In this document: piece by piece, positions 12,191 through 23,514 of the stretch | Layout of the letters: each line of letters begins with the position of its first letter | How positions within the stretch are numbered: position 1 is the first letter of the stretch | NCBI GenBank assembly: GCA_014898415.1 | Contig: RCTD01000007.1 | Coordinates: 1,550,001 to 1,614,000 of the forward strand | Source: Stromatinia cepivora | Taxonomy: Eukaryota > Ascomycota > Leotiomycetes > Helotiales > Sclerotiniaceae | Length of the DNA stretch: 64,000 bases | Reading direction: 5' to 3' | Notes under the pieces: generated by a model | The model's input: only the letters and a program-made list of their open reading frames with translations | Told to the model about the DNA's origin: nothing | The model's database searches: none | Translations under genes and position numbers: made by a program

Positions 12191-13036
12191 TTATTTTAAT
12201 GTGTTTGCAGCAGCCGCCGTTCTGGTCTTGTAATCCCTTGGACTTTCGTAATCCTTTTTCTTCCCTGACCACATTCCCAATTTATTCCTCTTGGCCTCTT
12301 CTTCTATCGCCCTATACTGTGCCTCGAAATCTCCAAACTCAGCACCCATCTTAGCCTCGTAGACCGTAGCCATTCCCGCTTTCAACATTTCCTTTCCCAC
12401 ATCTTTCCGAAATAGAAATCTTCGCACCCAAACTGTAGCTACCACTCGATCATACTGATCGCGTCTATAAATGTAGGCGCGTACTCGGCGATTCTGAATA
12501 TATCCTCGGAGCCAGGCCAAAGCTTCTGCTGAGAATGGTTGAGCGGGTTTGCCAAAATGTGCGCCTTCTGGTGCGTCGACCCCTGCGATTCGAACGTGAA
12601 TCTGTATGAATTAGCTTCTGCAAGGAGTATAACCAAGCGGCCATTGTAAAGTACCCACCGTCTTGTTTTTCAGGTCTTTCCCCTCAGGCAAGGTCTTTCT
12701 TCCCGGTAACCATCCCCATCCCGCAAGTCTACCACCAGGCGTATGAAAAAGGTGAAAATTATCCGCATCCCCAACTCTCGTCACTGTGCCAAACAAACTC
12801 CTTTTCCTAAAGAACCTGGGCCGTATGTATGCTGCCTCTGGAATGCGACGTAGATAAGAGCGGTACAAGCGCGTTGAGACCAAAATGGTAGTTGTCAACA
12901 GAAGTGTCGGTATCAGGGTTCGCGGGTCCGTGTAATGCTGCCAGTCCGTGGCATTAAGATTATCACCCCATGAGAATGAGGACCTGGCATCATCTTTTTC
13001 CTTCTTCGATTTTGAGTTGAAATCCAGCCATCCCAT
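12191..13036 (-). CDS. lcl3: Lcl3 mitochondrial membrane endonuclease (SNase-like)
   Basis: Membrane-anchored thermonuclease-family protein; the yeast homologue is mitochondrial and was named from a long-chronological-lifespan screen. The exons are 12659-13036 and 12191-12601, giving 262 residues. The N-terminus is charged, followed by a transmembrane helix at about residues 41-58. The staphylococcal-nuclease fold shows GDADNF, then [11 protein letters not shown] and [10 protein letters not shown]. Arg130, Glu138 and Arg178 correspond to the three catalytic residues of micrococcal nuclease, so the enzyme should be active. The C-terminal NKLGMWS also fits the family. The intron separates the lid from the catalytic strand, and its removal is required for the family motif. 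OGG1 lies 336 bp away on the same strand. Confidence 0.92.
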
Positions 13037-13372
13037 AGTGACGACGGGCAGTACCAGTCACGGAATGATTATGAATGTGGGGAGGTTGCTGCTGCTCAGT
13101 GCTTCGACAGGGGGTCATTTTATGGTCCGAGCTCCGGAGAAAAGTCACAAGAAAGGTATCAGATGAAAATTCATCATAAGCTAACAAAAGACAATTGTCC
13201 AAGAGCCTTTGAAACATTGGACTGGTAATTGGACGGATAATCGGAACCGATCTTTGTGTGCGACAGAATTCAGGAGCAGGAACTCCTTCAACTAATGAGA
13301 AGTACATGGATCCAATTTGGTATAGTACAGGAACATTTATTATACAATATTATACAGCTCCTACGTAGGTAC
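13037..13372. other. LCL3 upstream / OGG1 downstream spacer
   Basis: This 336-bp spacer lies between two genes on the minus strand. It should contain the LCL3 promoter and the OGG1 3' UTR. No element or small gene is recognisable. Confidence 0.5.
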
Positions 13373-14741
13373 TTACAACTTCCTTCTCTTGGCTCTTACA
13401 CTCCTTGCCGATGGCTCGAATACTTTCACCTCTTCCTTAAGTTCGATCTCCTCTGTGCCGCCTTCACGCTTTATCGTGACCTTCTCTTCTTCCTTGACCT
13501 CCATCTCCTCTGAAGGATACTCGCGCTTAACTGCGACTTTGTTTTCTAGAATATCGCCGTTTACCTCGACTTCATTAGCTTTAATTTCGACCTTGGTGAC
13601 AAGTTTCTCAGAGAATGTTCTCAGATCCGCCGCGAATAAGACTGAATGCGCCCAGCCAGCCTCTTTACCCCATAGCCCTCTAAAATGATCGCCAATCGCA
13701 TCGTATGTAGCTTTGGTGAGACTCTTGTGTTTTCCTTTTCCAAATTTGTAGTCCCTTTGAGCAATTTGCCAGACGTGAGTGTCGACAGGAACCGCCTCTC
13801 CCCATCCCAAACCCATCAAACAAACGCAGTCAGCAACTTTTGGACCAACACCTTGAAGCTCAAGGAGCTCTTCATGTGCTTTCCTATACCCAGGACGACC
13901 TCCTGCTGGAATCTCTCCTTCAAAGGGTATGTCAAAAGTCTCCGGATTGCGAAGATTTTCGAGCCAGCCTTTAGGTTTCGAGGCCACAATCGAAGCCGTT
14001 TGGGCAATGTACTTTGCTCGATACCCAAAGCCTAGTACACGAAGATGTGACTCTACCCCTGAACCGGTCAAGGCTTCGGGTTGTGGGAAGTCGTGAAATG
14101 GTTGATCACCAATATGCCCGATTAGAGGACCATAATGTAGACACAAATTATGTACCTACATGAAAACAGGTCAATCAGATAATTCGAGACTTGGCATCAA
14201 ACATACATACCATTTGCGAAATTCTTATAATATTATTATTACTACTGCAAACAAATCCCACTAAAGCTTCCCAAGCATCTTGCTTGAGAATACGAACTCC
14301 AGTAAACTTGGGTGCTCTTTTCTTAAAATTTGGGTCTACTAACGACCATTGCTCATATAATTCAGTCAGATTGGGTGAAAGGTTGAGATAATGCCGAAGC
14401 AAAGATTCCGTCTCTTCACCATCTCCAAGCTCTTCCTTTTTTACCAAATGTGGAGAGCTTAATGGTACTTTAACCTCAGGAAATATTGTACGATAATGAA
14501 GATGGGTCGAGTCCTGTTTTAGAGAAAGTATACGGCCATGAATTGTACAAGACCTATTTGAAGTTAACCCTGTTTCTCGACTACATGTAGTTATTAGAAA
14601 AGAAGTCGTGTATTACCAGCAATCTTCATCTACAGCTTTCTTCCACCGAAAAGATTGTCCACAACGTAACGTAGTATCTATACAAAGCTCTGCCAAACTC
14701 ACTGGAAGCTTTCTCCATTCTGATATCCTCAAATTACCCAT
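13373..14741 (-). CDS. ogg1: 8-oxoguanine DNA glycosylase/AP lyase OGG1
   Basis: Base-excision repair enzyme removing 8-oxoguanine opposite cytosine. The exons are 14617-14741, 14211-14553 and 13373-14155, giving 416 residues. The first exon encodes the conserved GQSFRW block. The helix-hairpin-helix reads LLELQGVGPKVADCVCLMGL, with catalytic Lys262, and VPVDTHV follows with Asp281. The 19-residue Lys-Asp spacing equals that of human OGG1 (249/268), so the active site is intact. The final 80 or so residues are an unusual Lys/Glu/Val-rich tail containing four psi-K-x-E motifs and ending in the basic RAKRRKL, a possible nuclear signal. The gene is divergent from U2AF with 219 bp between the start codons. 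Confidence 0.95.
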
Positions 14742-14960
14742 TGTAAGAATCTGATTGTGATTTATGGTGGTTGAGTGAACTCCACCTTGGCGCGCTTTAC
14801 ACCCAGAAACAACGTCTCTAATCTTAGCGCGAAATTCGATTGAAGTTCGCGACAGCTTCTACAAAAATTCCGCCTTGGTTTCGAGCTTGTCAACCACAAC
14901 CAAAAATTGCATTTATTTGTTTGTTTATTTTTCAAAAAATTTCCAGATTGCAGCGCCAAT
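14742..14960. promoter_or_regulatory. OGG1-U2AF compact divergent promoter
   Basis: Only 219 bp separate the two start codons, so the repair glycosylase and the splicing factor must use one shared or abutting promoter region. It contains TTGGCGCGC at 14787-14795, which resembles E2F/MBF-type G1/S elements, about 46 bp from the OGG1 ATG. Binding is inferred from sequence only. Confidence 0.5.
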
Positions 14961-16963
14961 ATGAACGGCGATACTTATTCATCAAGAGGCATGGCACCTT
15001 CAACGACAAAACCTAAAAGGGAGGATGGAGCTACTACTGACAAGAAAGCATCAACAGATCGACATGGCTCATCTAGAGATTATCATGTAAGCCTTCTTTA
15101 TCAATTTTCTCAGGTGTAATTAATCTAATAAAATGCAGTCTCGCGATGATCGACGTGGTGGTGACAGAGATCGACGACGCTCGCGCTCCCCAGGACACCG
15201 AGGTTCCAGAAATTCTCGTCGCGATGGAGAATTAGACGCACGGGATTCTTACTCAACAAGTCGCGAATATAGAGAGAGGGAACGTGAAGATAGGTACTCT
15301 GGCAGGGAACGAAGAGGCGGCGAAAGAGAATGGGATAGAGATCGCGGAGCAGCGAGGCGAGATGCTAGAAGGGACGATGATGAAAGACCGCCGCGCAGAG
15401 ATAACAGAGATCTATTCGACGATAGACGTGGTGGTGGTGGAGGTGGCAGAAGGGGAGGTGACCGAGGCGACCGAGGTGATCGAAGAGACCGCGGAGACCG
15501 CGGAGACGATGGAGGGTTCGCAGCTCAACGAGCTGCAAAACGAGACAAGAGCCCAACTCCTCCACCGAAGAAGAAGGAGCCGACACCAGATCTGACGGAT
15601 ATTGTACCAATCTTAGAACGCAAGAGGAGATTGACACAATGGGACATCAAACCCCCAGGATACGAGAATGTTACTGCTGAGCAAGCTAAACTTTCGGGCA
15701 TGTTCCCACTTCCAGGAGCACCGAGACAACAACCAATGGATCCAAGCAAGCTACAAGCTTTCATGGCACAACCCAGCGGATCAGTCACTAATGCGGCTCT
15801 TAAACCTTCGAACTCCAGACAATCGAAACGTCTTCTTGTGCATAACATCCCCGCCGATACTAAGGAAGAGACTCTTGTTGGTTTCTTCAACCTTCAGCTC
15901 AATGGATTAAATGTTATAGAAGGTTCAGATCCTTGTATCTCAGCACAAGTCTCAAAGGATGGTTCATTTGCTTTGCTCGAATTCAAGACACAATCTGATG
16001 CTACTGTTGCTCTAGCATTGGACGGAATTACTATGGAGAATAATGACCATATGGTAACAGGAAATGGCTCCGCGGATACCCAAGGTCTTTCCATTCGTCG
16101 TCCAAAAGATTACATTGTGCCGGCGGTCACTGATGAAACACCATTCGAGCCAGGTGTAGTTTCTAATATTGTACCCGATACTCAAAACAAGATCAGCGTT
16201 GCTAACATCCCGCACTACTTAAATGATGAGCAAGTTACGGAGCTCTTGGTGTCTTTCGGGGAGCTAAAGGCATTCGTGTTGGTCAAGGATAGCAATACTG
16301 ATGAATCACGGGTAAGCGCACAAATACACGGCCTCAACTCGATACTAATATCATTTAGGGAATTGCTTTCTGTGAATACGTGGATCCTGCTGCAACTGAC
16401 ATTGCTGTCGAGGGTCTTAATGGTATGGAGCTTGGTGATAAACATCTCAAGGTTCAGAGAGCTAGCATCGGTAACACCCAAGTTTCCGGCTTGGAGATGA
16501 GCGTCAATGCTATGTCTATGCTTGCTGGTACCACATCACAGGATCTCGAGAATGGCAGAGTATTACAATTACTTAACATGGTGACTCCCGAAGAACTTAT
16601 TGATAATGAAGATTATGAGGGTAAGTGTTTAACGTCTATTTGCGTGAATGCATACTGATCAATGCCTTAGAAATTTGCGAAGATGTAAAGGAAGAATGCG
16701 AGAAATATGGCAAAGTTCTTGAAATGAAGGTCCCAAGACCAACTGGTGGCAGCAGGCAATCAACTGGTGTTGGTAAGATCTTTGTGAAGTTTGACACTCC
16801 AGACTCAGCAGGCAAGGCTCTTAAGGCCCTAGCAGGCAGGAAATTTGCAGACCGTACTGTGGTTACTACATACTTCCCAGAGGTAAATTTAGATTCCGTT
16901 CCTTCTATTCACAACCAACCACTAACTCCCACAAAGGAAAATTTCGAAGTCAGCGCTTGGTAG
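14961..16963 (+). CDS. U2AF large subunit (U2AF65-type splicing factor)
   Basis: Nuclear splicing factor that binds the polypyrimidine tract and recruits U2 snRNP. The exons are 14961-15086, 15139-16311, 16359-16620, 16671-16882 and 16937-16963, giving 599 residues. The N-terminal Arg/Ser/Asp-rich region is followed by a U2AF ligand motif around Trp210 (QWDIKPPGYENVT). RRM1 starts near residue 272 (KRLLVHNIP), RRM2 near 392 (KISVANIPHYL), and a C-terminal UHM-type RRM follows from VLQLLNMVTPEEL. The last exon is only 27 nt and ends in Trp. All introns are about 47-54 bp with GT-AG ends. Similar domain order in human U2AF2 supports the call; a PUF60-like paralogue is less likely. Confidence 0.93.
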
Positions 16964-17700
16964 ATGGTTCACCTAAATATCAAACTTACCACCTTCGCTC
17001 CAATCTACACATCATCCTCGTACTTACTCATGAAAAGATCACACCCAGTCATACGTATCCACATCGCAGATTTCCTCGTCCCACAAATACCATATCCTTC
17101 TGTACTTTTAGCATCACCAGCCCCTTAGTATTCAGTCGCAGGCACGATAGGAGTCTTAACATATTCGAGAAAAGCAGATAGTTTCCCAAAAGTGTATCTT
17201 TCCTAACCTTTATAGGATGATGATTGATTTTGTTATGCTACTAATGAGTTTTGGTTGATGATGCTTGTTGCAGTTGATTTGAATTTGAAGTTGATTTTCA
17301 CGAGTTTAGTGTGTTGTGAATTATATTTGAGGATTATGTTTGATTTGTTTGATTGTCTGACTGACTGGTGAGTAGAAAAATACATGTACTTGAGTATATA
17401 TAATGTGATTTAAATTATATTTCATCATGCATAGTACTATACTAGGTGCATAGCTTGATTAGGAATGAGATAGATACATATACATACCCACCTTCTCTTC
17501 CAAATCATCTCACTCATCTCATCTCAAATAAATAATCCTCATACTCATTACCTAGGTAGGGTATCGATAACTTAAAATTCGAATCCATAGATCACTGATA
17601 GTGACAGATCACGGCTATAGAAAATTACACACTCATTACTTGGTATGTACTTACTATATGGATCTCCGTAGTAGTAGTAATAGTAATATTGATTTACATC
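16964..17700. other. U2AF 3' flank
   Basis: No gene seen. The first few hundred bases are probably U2AF 3' UTR. A TACCTAGGTA palindrome lies at 17549-17558. Base composition falls toward the AT-rich island that follows. Confidence 0.5.
17549..17558. repeat. TACCTAGGTA palindrome, copy 2
   Basis: Exact 10-bp palindrome about 590 bp past the U2AF stop codon; same motif as at 12009, 48435, 54740 and 59746. Confidence 0.8.
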
Positions 17701-18340
17701 CTGAAACCTCCCTAAAGGTATACAGAAATACTAAACTAAGGATTTTTATATATAAAATCTTATTTATATAAAAAAAAACAAAATTACAAAAAGAAAAAAG
17801 CTTTTTTATATAAATAATTCTAAATCCCTAATCTTACAATATTACAGTTCCTTTATAAACTTTTGAAAGCATTTTTTACTAAAAACAAAACTAAATACAA
17901 TTATTTTCGTTATATAACTATTAATTATTCGAATACATTCCTTCCATTTTATTTAAATTAGAAATATAATACTAAAATATATCCCAAATAATCCAAAGCT
18001 TCTTCAACAAATATATAATCATTTGATAATAATATCCTTTACAAATATATAATCATTTGATAATAATATCCTTTACAAATATATAATCATTTGATAATAA
18101 TATCCTTTACAAATATAATATCCAAAACCCTTTTCAACAACAAATAACACAATCAACTAATTCCAGCTATTCAGAACATCCTCAAAAACAATATTCCCCC
18201 CTTATAGTACTATCCAATACCTTCCCAAATCTTTCTATCCTTATACAATTGTAAATCAAAAGATTATAATAACAGGATCGATAAAATCTTTATAGTAATC
18301 GAATAATCATTGCAAAAACTTCTGTTGGCTTTACAGGCTT
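17701..18340. other. AT-rich island
   Basis: About 640 bp of very AT-rich DNA: counting one line (17761-17820) gives roughly one tenth G+C, far below the flanking sequence. It has no open frames and contains a triplicated 34-bp unit. The abrupt change near 18340 and the loss of coding capacity are what a repeat degraded by RIP (repeat-induced C-to-T mutation) would look like, but no transposon protein or terminal repeat is recognisable. Confidence 0.5.
18009..18120. repeat. 34-bp direct repeat, three perfect units
   Basis: Three identical adjacent 34-bp units lie at 18009-18042, 18043-18076 and 18077-18110, followed by a partial fourth (AAATATAATA). Each unit begins AAATATATAATC and ends ATATCCTTTAC. 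Perfect identity between units implies recent duplication inside otherwise decayed DNA. Confidence 0.95.
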
Positions 18341-18675
18341 TATATACTATAGGTTCGTAGCCGGCACCATGTACGGATGGGAGTTCGACTTTTTTGCCGG
18401 CCATATGGATCTCTGAAACAAATGATGGGTATAGTTAGGTATTTTGAGTGTTGAGATGTAGATGATATGCTTGGTTATCTTACTTGGTTAGTATGTATAG
18501 GTATATTTGGATTGAGGAGGGTTGGAGTCTACGGATATTGGGAGGTGGAGTTGAAGTTGGAGTGGGAGAGGATGGGGAAATAGATGGTTGGTTGTTTGTT
18601 TGTTTACTTTGTTTGTTTGTTTTGGGCGCAAGGCAAGGCAAGGCAAGGAAGGGTTATGATTTTGGGTTTGAATAG

Positions 18676-18732
<57 letters not shown>

Positions 18733-21700
18733 GGAAGCTATGGATCTACATCTGTTTTCTGTATCTTCAGACTCGTGAAAGGAAAGAAAGGATTGAGGGA
18801 CTCTTTTTTGTTATATTTTCCATCCTATATTCTATATTCTTTACTTTTTACTTTCTATTCGAATCTTCCAGAGAAGAATTATATTCCTACTCGCCTGTCA
18901 CTGTTGCCTGTTTATGAATCTCAAATCTCAAATTCTCAATCTCATCTTTCGAATTTGGTGTAGTTAGTTATAATGTAATATATACATATATACCTATCGG
19001 TGCAGAGGGATTCAATATATAGTGAGTGTACTTGGTACATAAATACATATAAATCAGAGCTCATAATGTATAGATGGAGGAGGGATATAATATATTATTT
19101 CATTATATTGATCTATCAGGGGAAAAAAAGATGAAGATGAAAAGGATGGAAAAGATGATGATGATGAGGTTGGGAGCTATAGCTGTAGTATTGACAAGTA
19201 GTCATTTGTGTATGCGGAGGTTGGGATATATAGGGAAAGAAGGAAATGTCAGTGGTTCATTGTGTTTTTTAGTTCTGATGTTTATATATGTGCTTGATTA
19301 TGAAAAGGGGGGAGGGGGGGAGATTGAACAATGAACATTGAAAATTGAAAGTAGCAATATTGAGAATTCATGATTCGAACAGAAGTAAAATGAGTAAACA
19401 GCCCTCGCGTAAAAGTCCATGGAGAGGTATAGTATAGTATTTCTTTACTAAAAACGGAGGATAGTGGCAAATAGAAGGGTGTGGTCCAGTAATGAACAAA
19501 AGAATTATAATAGCGGGATAGAAGATTGAGAGAATTAAAAAAGAGAAGTTGGAATTTATAAGATGCGCTGGGAATACAGTACTAGATGTAGGATATGTGC
19601 TCAACCCCGATCTTTTTATGCGTAATTGCTGTCTATATAGAAGTGTAGAAAAATATATTGTATACTATATATATGGTATTCCCCCTTTACACTTGACGCT
19701 CATACAGTTCATTTCATATTCGAAAATAGTCGGTACATAAGACTGTACATGATAATGTAGTAGAACTTTTTAATCTTTTTCTTCTTTTTCGGATCAGCTT
19801 TAACTATATAACTATATTGTCCTCTCAATTTTGCCAGCATTATGATTTTATATTCTCGCAATAAAGTAAGAGGACCTCGCTCGCGCGAACAAGATGAAAA
19901 AGTCCTTGAAGAGCTCGGTCATCTCATATCTGAGTAGATGTAAGAATTAGACAAACTAAAGTGAGGTCTAGGTACAGTGTGGTATGGATCTATAAAATTC
20001 GTATTTATGACTATAGTGCGATGATTTGCTGTCTGTTTTTGTGGAGATATGGAAAAGACACCTAAAGGGAAATATTCGGGGCTTGGAAGGAAAGTCGGCT
20101 ATTTGATATAATTTCAGTTAGGTGGGTTTGTGTTGAGGTAGTTTGTCTGATGCTTGTGTTTGGGGGAGGGGGTTTAGTTGATTGGAAGGTATGTGGATTT
20201 GCGGATTTGTGGATTGTGCGTTTGGGGGTTTAGGAGTCTGGATTGGGATTTAAACTGGAGTATGGGTTGTGGTTGGGAAGGGTGAAGAGAAGGGCGTTTG
20301 ATTATTGGGACAATAGATGGTTGGAGGTTAATTGGCCAAGGCAGCGAAATGGGGTGCAGTTGGTCGTGGATGCTGGTTTGTGTTTGGAAGATAGGAGACG
20401 GGATAGACAAGGGGAAGGGGAAGGAGAGAGAACGCGGAGAAGAGGTAGGGACTTCATACGTGAACTGGGGATGGGGCAACAATAAAGTATCATTGTTGTA
20501 TTAAGGAGCTTAAGTGATCCTCTTCAAGCGGCTACCCCATAACTCAAGCGAAAATAGATTATGTACCTTAGAAAGTATCATAAGGAAGCGGAAAGATATC
20601 AAGGGATGAAACGGATGAGAATTAGGAAAAATCAAACAATACGCGCATGAGATTCCAATATCTGCTCACACACATAACATGAGCCACTAGCTCGATGACG
20701 CTGATCTTCAAATTATGACTCTACATATACGGAGGACAATGAGTTAGTGGATTTCGATCCAAACTAAATTTCAATGCTATAGCCAAAGATCCAAACGATA
20801 CTGTTGTTTCTCTAAGTGCTCTCACTTTCAAATCTTAACAGCATCGTCGGCTTGGAGGTAGAGGGGGGATTACTTGGAATGTGATAGGAAGATGTAAGCT
20901 GTGGTGAGCAATGGATGTGAATGGTGTGGAAAATACATAGAGCTGCATGAAAATATGTTACAATACAGACAGGATATTCATGTCGTTCATCAGCGCGGCG
21001 CTAACTACGATGATGCTGTGTCCATTGCACCTTGGAGTATAATATTGAGTAAAACGAGTTTAATCTTCACACAAACATCGACCTGAACACTTCAAAATTG
21101 ACAGCGGGTAATACGTCATCATTGTCACCGTAAATGCTAATCCCCAAGGCAAACTATACCCCGTACCTCATTAACCACCACGATCTTATCCTTTCGCCAA
21201 TTGCATAAGTGATCATATGGACCAACCCCCTTCTTAACAAGATTCAAATGACCAGTCATTCATCTAGTATTATTTCACAGCCGTCTTATCCCGGCCATCG
21301 ATTTTGATCACTTGCTTGATAGAGCTGCGTTTTGGCCGATATCATTGGTATTTTGCGTACTACGTGAATATTGCCGGCAGGAGTCTCGGGGCGTATATGT
21401 GCATGATATTCAAGGATGCACAGGATTTTCAGAATGGGGAGATATTAACGGGTATGAGGGGTGAAGGACGCTGATTAGAATAGGGTGGTTAGACGGAGGG
21501 GGGAATTGGGAATGTAAGAATGATGTAGAAACTGGCTTGGGAGGCCCCTTTCAGAAGAAAAGGTACGGGAGTAGAATATTTGTGTCGTTCCACGGACGCC
21601 TTCGAGCCGGATGACAAGGTAGTTATAGTGATGCGAGGATATCCATATCAAATATTAATCACGAATCTCATGACCTTGATGTAAGAATACTGTGTACTTT

Positions 21701-21800
21701 CTCATCCATAATGTTAGAGCTTTTAAAGCCATAACTGTGATTTTACGCATTATCCATCTATATATCTAATAACGATACAAAAAGATATTTCCCAGGTTAT
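18341..21800. other. Non-coding stretch with compound microsatellite
   Basis: No supported gene in about 3.4 kb. It contains the (AT)n(GT)n microsatellite at 18676-18731. The longest frames (18484-18675, 19074-19334, 20174-20485) show only low-complexity or methionine-run translations without domains, signal peptides or splice-extended continuations. Confidence 0.5.
18676..18731. repeat. Compound (AT)13(GT)15 microsatellite
   Basis: An uninterrupted AT dinucleotide run changes directly into an uninterrupted TG run, about 56 bp together. Likely length-polymorphic. Confidence 0.97.
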
Positions 21801-21810
21801 TGTCCTACAT

Positions 21811-21845
21811 ATGCAGATGCAGATGCAGATGCAAATGCCAATGCC
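21811..21845. repeat. ATGCAG hexamer run
   Basis: Three to four ATGCAG units pass into degenerate ATGCAA and ATGCCA units. Lies about 110 bp before the 11-bp minisatellite. Confidence 0.85.
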
Positions 21846-21955
21846 ACTCCAGTCATATAACACCACTTCACCACCTCACCCATCTCCATCGTCTTGGCTG
21901 CATCCTGTACATCCACACCAATATCCCCGGATCCCTCTACGCGGTACAACATTGA

Positions 21956-21999
21956 CAACACAACAGCAACACAACAGCAACACAACAGCAGCACAGCAG
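21956..21999. repeat. 11-bp minisatellite
   Basis: CAACACAACAG occurs three times perfectly in tandem (21956-21988), followed by one degenerate unit, CAGCACAGCAG. Confidence 0.93.
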
Positions 22000-23490
22000 A
22001 TGCACAACAGATGTAAAACGTCATCGCAATATAATCTTTCACTACCATGATGTATTTCCACAGCTTCGTGTTGTATAGCATATCATAGTAGTGGGATGTA
22101 CTGCGTATGTACTGCATACATGTATCTTTACATCATGACGAACGTCAAGATTCAAGGTAAATTCTCCAATGGTACCGCAGACTCATTCCAGAGAGAACAA
22201 TACAACACGACCAAACATGAAGAAAAACGTGGAAATACACTAGTATTTCGAGGCATGCCTTTCACACAAGGCAAGCTCCCCAGCCCAATTTCCTACACCT
22301 TTATTCCGAATATATTTGTACCATGCATTGCATCACCAACTAGCCGCAGGTCAAGCCGTTCCAAACCACCACCGTTCGTGATCTCCACTTGGGAGATTGC
22401 ATTGAAACATCCATCTTACTTTGCACTTGACCAACAGTTAGCCAGCCATGTTACTAGCGCCGCTACCGGTGAACATTCTCTCAAACTCTCCTAGACTCCT
22501 GTCCTATCCCACTCATCAAGGCTACTACCTAACTAAAGTGCGATTTCGATCTGGGATATTGCGATGGATTACATGGATATAAATATATTCCCTACCCCTA
22601 CAAAGCGCCAACCCTCGAACAATTTCTCGCGCTGCCCTGTGGAAAGAAACAAAGAAGTAAACCCCTATCTCGTTTATTGTTCTATGTACTCTTCTCGAAG
22701 ATTTCTCGAGGATACCCTTTGGGTATCCTTGTAGATAGAAGATACAATCTCTGGACCTACTTTGTACGGGTAACTTGTTATTCTGTACCCAGATAATTCA
22801 CCCAATTCACAATGTATTGAATCGCATCGTCATAGGGTAATGATATAGGGTTTTTATTATATCAAAATAGGGGGGGGGGGATGGAAAGAATTAAGTCTTA
22901 TGAAGAAAATCCAAGTAAAGAGTTTCTGCAGCTATTCATCTAGCAACAATGACGTCTATCGCATTCTATCTATCTCACACAAATCAATCCATCGGATCCA
23001 AAAAATAGCCTTCCATGGAAAAGATATACCTAAAGTAGATAACAATCCGTCCCCTTCCCACGGATTGTCTCTTTTAGGAAATATCCGCTCGTCCCACGCA
23101 TTCATCCAAGACCCTGAGAAATTCAAACTCTAGTCTCTCGCACATAAGGCTTGGCGACTACGTTTCCCGCCCACTTTTATAAATTTGAATCTTTGACTCT
23201 GGAGGGGGGATTCATGTAAAAATTCAAGCCACCTATGTCATGTGTCTCACTTTCTCAATCAATGGGGATTCTCCCGTCGAAGTGTTTTGTCGCCTTATCA
23301 TTTCTCGAAGCTTTTCATTCGTGACATTTCTCTTTTGAGCCATTTTTACTTTGTGTGGATGAGATGAGATGATGGCGGGTGCAGCGCCTGTTGTGAGCGA
23401 GCTCCTTCATAGTCTGTCTGTGCACCAATTTGAAGTATCTTGAAATTCTATCTAATTCATTATTTGAAATCCTATCATTTGATCAATCCA

Positions 23491-23514
23491 TATATATATA
23501 TATATATATATATA
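23491..23514. repeat. (TA)12 dinucleotide run
   Basis: Uninterrupted TA dinucleotide run in AT-rich non-coding DNA. Confidence 0.9.

Noticed and set aside
17701..18340. Intact transposon in the AT island
   Set aside because: No transposase, reverse-transcriptase or integrase sequence and no terminal repeats; only a decayed remnant is possible.
20174..20485. Overlapping frames of about 100 codons on both strands
   Set aside because: Pro/Ser-rich translations from G-skewed DNA; no motif, no neighbouring exons.
22096..22494. 132-codon plus-strand frame
   Set aside because: The longest ATG frame in its neighbourhood, but it has no recognisable motif, begins in repetitive TATGTACTGC sequence, and has no supporting exons. 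Not excluded by transcript data.
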